A stretch of DNA of 64,000 nucleotides from Verpa conica (Eukaryota; Ascomycota; Pezizomycetes; Pezizales; Morchellaceae). The stretch covers positions 992,001 through 1,056,000 of the forward strand of contig JAUFSD010000017.1 in the NCBI GenBank assembly GCA_033030425.1, given 5' to 3'. The position numbers and the translations under genes are program-made. Below are positions 60,232 to 64,000 of this stretch, in pieces (within the stretch, counting starts at the first letter, position 1; every line of letters starts with the position of its first letter). Under the pieces are notes generated by a model. That model saw nothing but the letters and a program-made list of their open reading frames with translations, searched no databases and had not been told where the DNA came from.

Positions 60232-62953
60232 ATGGCTTCACTAGATATCTCTCCCGAAATTGGCCGCTCTTACAAGTCTCTCATCTCATCTCAAGTCCCC
60301 GCTAATAAGTCCCCAACTTACGCACAGTGGGCTGTGTTTGCTGTTTCGGCACCACTACAGAATGCTTTTGTTGCTAGTTCTACTTCAAAAGCCAGCACAC
60401 TGAGAGTCCATAGTACAGGAGGTAGTCTTAACGCTTCCCTATTCACAATCATCTACTCATCTACTCCTGGATTTCATTGCTCTTACCTATTAGAAATATT
60501 CTCCGTATTTTTATTCCCTAGTACCAAGTCTTGCTGACAATAGTGGCACCTATTCTATGTAGAGGGCGAGCTCGATGATCTCATCGAGGAATTTAATGAT
60601 GGGAAGGTTCAATTCGCTTTCGTCAAAGTCAAAGATCCAAACTCTGGCCTGCCAAAGTTTGTTCTGATTGCCTGGGTATGGTCACTCCGCCTGGCCTAGG
60701 ATAGATTCATTGACTAACAGAGAAAAGTGCGGTGAGGGTGTACCGGAAAGAGTTAAAGGATACTTCACCGGCCATCTCAACGCGGCATCCAAGGTCTTAC
60801 ATGTAAGTCTGAGAGCAGCTCCCTAATTGAGATTTAAAATCTCCCTACATCTTAAAGTATTCTCATCTATGTTTTAGGGTTATCACGTACAAGTCACTGC
60901 TCGGTCCGAATCTGACCTCTCGCCAGAATCTATAGTGCAAAAAGTTGGTGATGCTTCAGGTGCTAAGTATTCGTCTTCAAGCACCTCTGCTACTCCTCCG
61001 GCAATTTCTCCGAAGCCTTTAGTCCCCTCATCCAAACCTGCTTATACACCTACTCGGGTTTCTGGGGCTACCGGCTCACGCGCCCCATATAAGCGGGACG
61101 AACAGACTGATGGAGACGGCTGGGGTGCAGACGCTCCGCCTATTACTAGGAGTCGGCTGGAAAAAGTTGCACCTGCATATAAACCCACAAAGGTTGACAT
61201 TTCTGCAATCCGTGCCCAGCCAACATCTACAACCTCTGGGCTTGGGAGCGCATCCTCTGCTAGTGATAAGCCGGATATTGTGAAGGGAGCTTACCAGCCT
61301 ATTGGGAAGGTAGACATTGCTGCTATTAGAGCCCAAGCACAACAAAAATCTGAGCGCCCAGAAATTGTTAAGGGTGCATATGAGCCAGTTGGTAAAGTAG
61401 ACATTGCTGCAATTAGAGCTCAAGCACGGCCCTCTCCGTCGTATCAACAAGATGAGGAGCAACCAAAACCAGTAGCTGAGCGGTCAGCTGCATTTTCGCA
61501 AAGCGAGCGACTCACTTCTCTCCCAAAGCCAAAACCTACGAAGAAATTTGGAACAGGTGCGCCCAGCTTTGGTACGAAACCACCCACTCCAGGTGGATTT
61601 GGCTTAAACCCTTCCCTCTCTGCGGCCGCACCAGTAGGTGCTGCAAGCAGAGACTTCGGCTCCTCTGGTGGTAAAACACCCGCTCAGTTATGGGCAGAGA
61701 AGAAGGCTAGAGAGCGAGGTCTCTCGGGTGCTAGCGAAAGTGCTCCTCCGACCCTTTCCCCGGGTTACACAGGTCAGTATTACCCACCTGTTAGCACATC
61801 AAATACTGGTCATAGTTCTGGAAGCAACGATGATCTACCAAGCAAATTTACCCAACAGAAAATTGAAGATCGTGAGGAAGATATACAAGCACCTACAGGT
61901 GGCATTGGTGCATTGAGGAACAAATTTTCTGGTGCACCTCCAATGGGGGCTCCGAAATCTCCGCAGAGCCCTCCCAGGACCGGCGGTTACCAATTTAAAC
62001 AAAGTACAGGCGATCATGTTCCACCACCTGTCGATTCATCTTCCAGACCTACTATCATTGCAGGAGGGGCTGTTGCAATCCCAAATTTCCCCCCTCGGTC
62101 AGTTGATGAGGACGAGATGACGGCAGCAGGTATTCCCCACCCACCAGCTCAACCGCCAAGGTCTCCAACTCCTCCAACTCCCGAGATCCCAGGTAGCCCC
62201 ATTCGGATTGCCATGCCTGTATCTAGACAGCCGGAAGACCCCATTACAAGACACGAACCAGAACCTGAGTCTTCGGTACCACTAGAGAGTTTGAGTAGGG
62301 TTGCTCCACAGGAACATGATCTAGAGGAGGAAGAGCCAGCAAGAGTTAGGTCTGAAATTGTGGGTGTAGGAGCAGGAGGCGAAGCAGTCGATGGGGGGAG
62401 CGTGGGAAGGCGGGCTCTTGTCTTATTTGATTACGAAGCGAGTGAGCCGAATGAAATTAATTTAGTTGAGGGACAGGTTGTTGGAGAAGTCGATATGGTG
62501 GATGAGGTAAACTATTGTGTTTTAGTCTTTTCCTCGCGTATATTCCATTAAGCTAATTAAACTAGGATTGGTGGGCCGGTCGCAACGCCGTGGGAGAGCA
62601 TGGTCTTTTCCCAAGCAATTACGTCGAACTCATTGAAGAAACTACAGAGGAGCATGCTCCTCCCCCACTAGTTGGTAGACCAACTACAGAATCGCCCGAG
62701 CCACAGACAGAACCCCAGAGTACCGGGCCATCAGCAATCGCCCAGTACGATTATGAGGCTACTGAAGAAAATGAACTCAGCTTCCCTGAGGAAGCAGTCA
62801 TCGAAGATATTGAATTCCCAGATGATGATTGGTGGTTAGGCACATATCACGGCAAGCGTGGGCTCTTTGTATGTTTTCTTATTGGCCCCTAGTTCTCATT
62901 AACAATACTGATTATATAAACAGCCTGCGAACTATGTTGAATTACGTCAGTAG
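60232..62953 (+). CDS. ABP1: Actin-binding protein Abp1 (drebrin-like, ADF-H + two SH3)
   Basis: Cortical actin patch protein linking actin to endocytosis. Six exons (60232-60421, 60563-60675, 60728-60802, 60878-62506, 62566-62868, 62924-62953) join in phase to 779 aa. Residues 1-140 form an ADF-H domain ([55 protein letters not shown]). Three imperfect repeats of [18 protein letters not shown] type follow (about residues 205-300), then a Pro-rich region with an acidic segment. Two SH3 domains end the protein: [18 protein letters not shown]...[17 protein letters not shown] and [17 protein letters not shown]...[25 protein letters not shown]. The tandem SH3 arrangement differs from yeast Abp1, which has one. 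The last exon of 30 nt completes the second SH3 motif. Confidence 0.95.
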
Positions 62954-64000
62954 TTGCTGGGTTATAGTGCTACGATTTAACAGATTGGAAAATACCATAT
63001 AATTTGATTACATAGTCTAAATAGCCCCTACTTCTTGGCCTTACTTCTCGCGTGTACTTTGGCGGATATGGAAAAGCGATACTTTTCAGGACAATCCAGT
63101 GTTCTCCTAATATCTTTATTTCTTTTCCTACCTTTCCTCCCTCCTATTATAGTGGTGTCTGCTAAGGCAAAATCATGACGGGTCCTGTTAGAAAATGATA
63201 TATTATATGATCACCTGCTCCTACTCTAGTTTTTTAACATAAACTTACGAAGAAATCTTTCTGGAGGGCGCGCCTGAAAAATAGACTAATAAGGTATATG
63301 TAGATTTGATTCTTGTACAAGCTTGACCGGGCCAAACTAATCTAGTGTACTACGCGCGTGTTGCTAAGCATGTGGGCTTTGCTCATAAATGGCCTACTTT
63401 ATTTCCTACCGCAACTACTTAGATAGTACATACCCGAAAAAAGAAGTCACGCAGCTCCAAAAGTGAGCGACATTGACCCGACACCATTTTACATATGAAT
63501 AAATAAATACATTTCGTCAACCATACTAGGGAAAGTTCTGTGGTCTTGTAGGGTTCCGTTTAGTAATGCGGCTAGGATCAAGATTTTATATCCTTATATC
63601 GAATTTTCTAAGATACTACTGATGTGTGCAAAAAATGATGAGAACTCGACCCCGATAGGTCTAAAAACTGCGTACGCCACATTATGGTGCTAATAGTAGG
63701 CCTAAAAAATTGAGGCTTTTTATGGGGGGGAAGTGATGAGAGCTTTTCTATCATTCATATTTAAAAAACCACAGAAATAATAAAAATTACAAATAAATTA
63801 CAACAGCACTATGTCCTTCCTGTGATTCATCTACACATTATTTTTGTATTGTTGAGGGGTCTCTAACCTGAGTTCATAGAAGAAAGTGGCAGAAATGAAG
63901 GTCTACAAAGGTGGGACATTTTCTTGGGGCACACGGTTAATATAAACCCAAAAGCAGGCCAGCGTGGCACCCCCAGGCCAACCAGAATGCTCCACTAGCG
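62954..64000. other. 3' flank of ABP1, non-coding to window end
   Basis: AT-rich with no supported gene. It contains a copy of the short dispersed motif AAGATTTTATATCCTTATAT (about 63580-63599). Confidence 0.5.

Overview
This window is nuclear DNA of a filamentous ascomycete fungus. The protein genes are split by many short introns (about 36-140 nt, most near 50-60 nt) with GT..AG borders and CTAAC/CTGAC-like branch sites. They encode eukaryotic housekeeping proteins: mitochondrial ATP synthase alpha, RNA polymerase II Rpb7, proteasome Rpn7, V-ATPase c'' and MMS19. A family 1 pectate lyase and the large F-box protein point to Pezizomycotina. The low gene density and abundant transposon debris would fit an early-diverging class such as Pezizomycetes, but that is a weak inference.

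Layout. 1-8.5 kb: the 3' part of an MFS transporter gene, cystathionine gamma-lyase, then VMA16 and RPN7 head to head. 8.5-14.3 kb: gene-poor DNA with a 358-bp MITE (9-bp target duplication), a degenerate inverted repeat and a decayed alcohol-dehydrogenase-type pseudogene. 14.3-16 kb: one conserved fungal gene of unknown function. 16-21.6 kb: gene-poor, with a 349-bp MITE. 21.6-23.8 kb: cytidine deaminase and NAD(P)HX dehydratase, tail to tail. 25.6-37.5 kb: a small basic protein, AMP deaminase, a pectate lyase lying between two inverted copies of a repeat, and MMS19.

38-44.7 kb is a nested transposon graveyard. It holds a 4.8-kb element with long inverted arms, a 365-bp insertion (TSD GTGAG) in its left arm, a 651-bp solo LTR (TSD TCCTG) inside it, two sets of tandem duplications, and a 5'-truncated DDE/pogo-Tigger transposase gene at its right edge. 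45.2-63 kb returns to genes: a dipeptidyl aminopeptidase, ATP1 and RPB7 (head to head across a CCAAT-containing promoter), a very long F-box gene, and the actin-binding protein ABP1.

Exon structures were worked out by hand from reading-frame phase and conserved motifs. For CYS3, VMA16, RPN7, cytidine deaminase, NAD(P)HX dehydratase, AMP deaminase, pectate lyase, MMS19, dipeptidyl aminopeptidase, ATP1, RPB7 and ABP1 the joined exons give uninterrupted frames of near-family length. The genes do not form an operon-like or biosynthetic cluster. The unusual content is in the repeats and mobile elements, several of which carry signs of C-to-T decay of the kind produced by repeat-induced point mutation.
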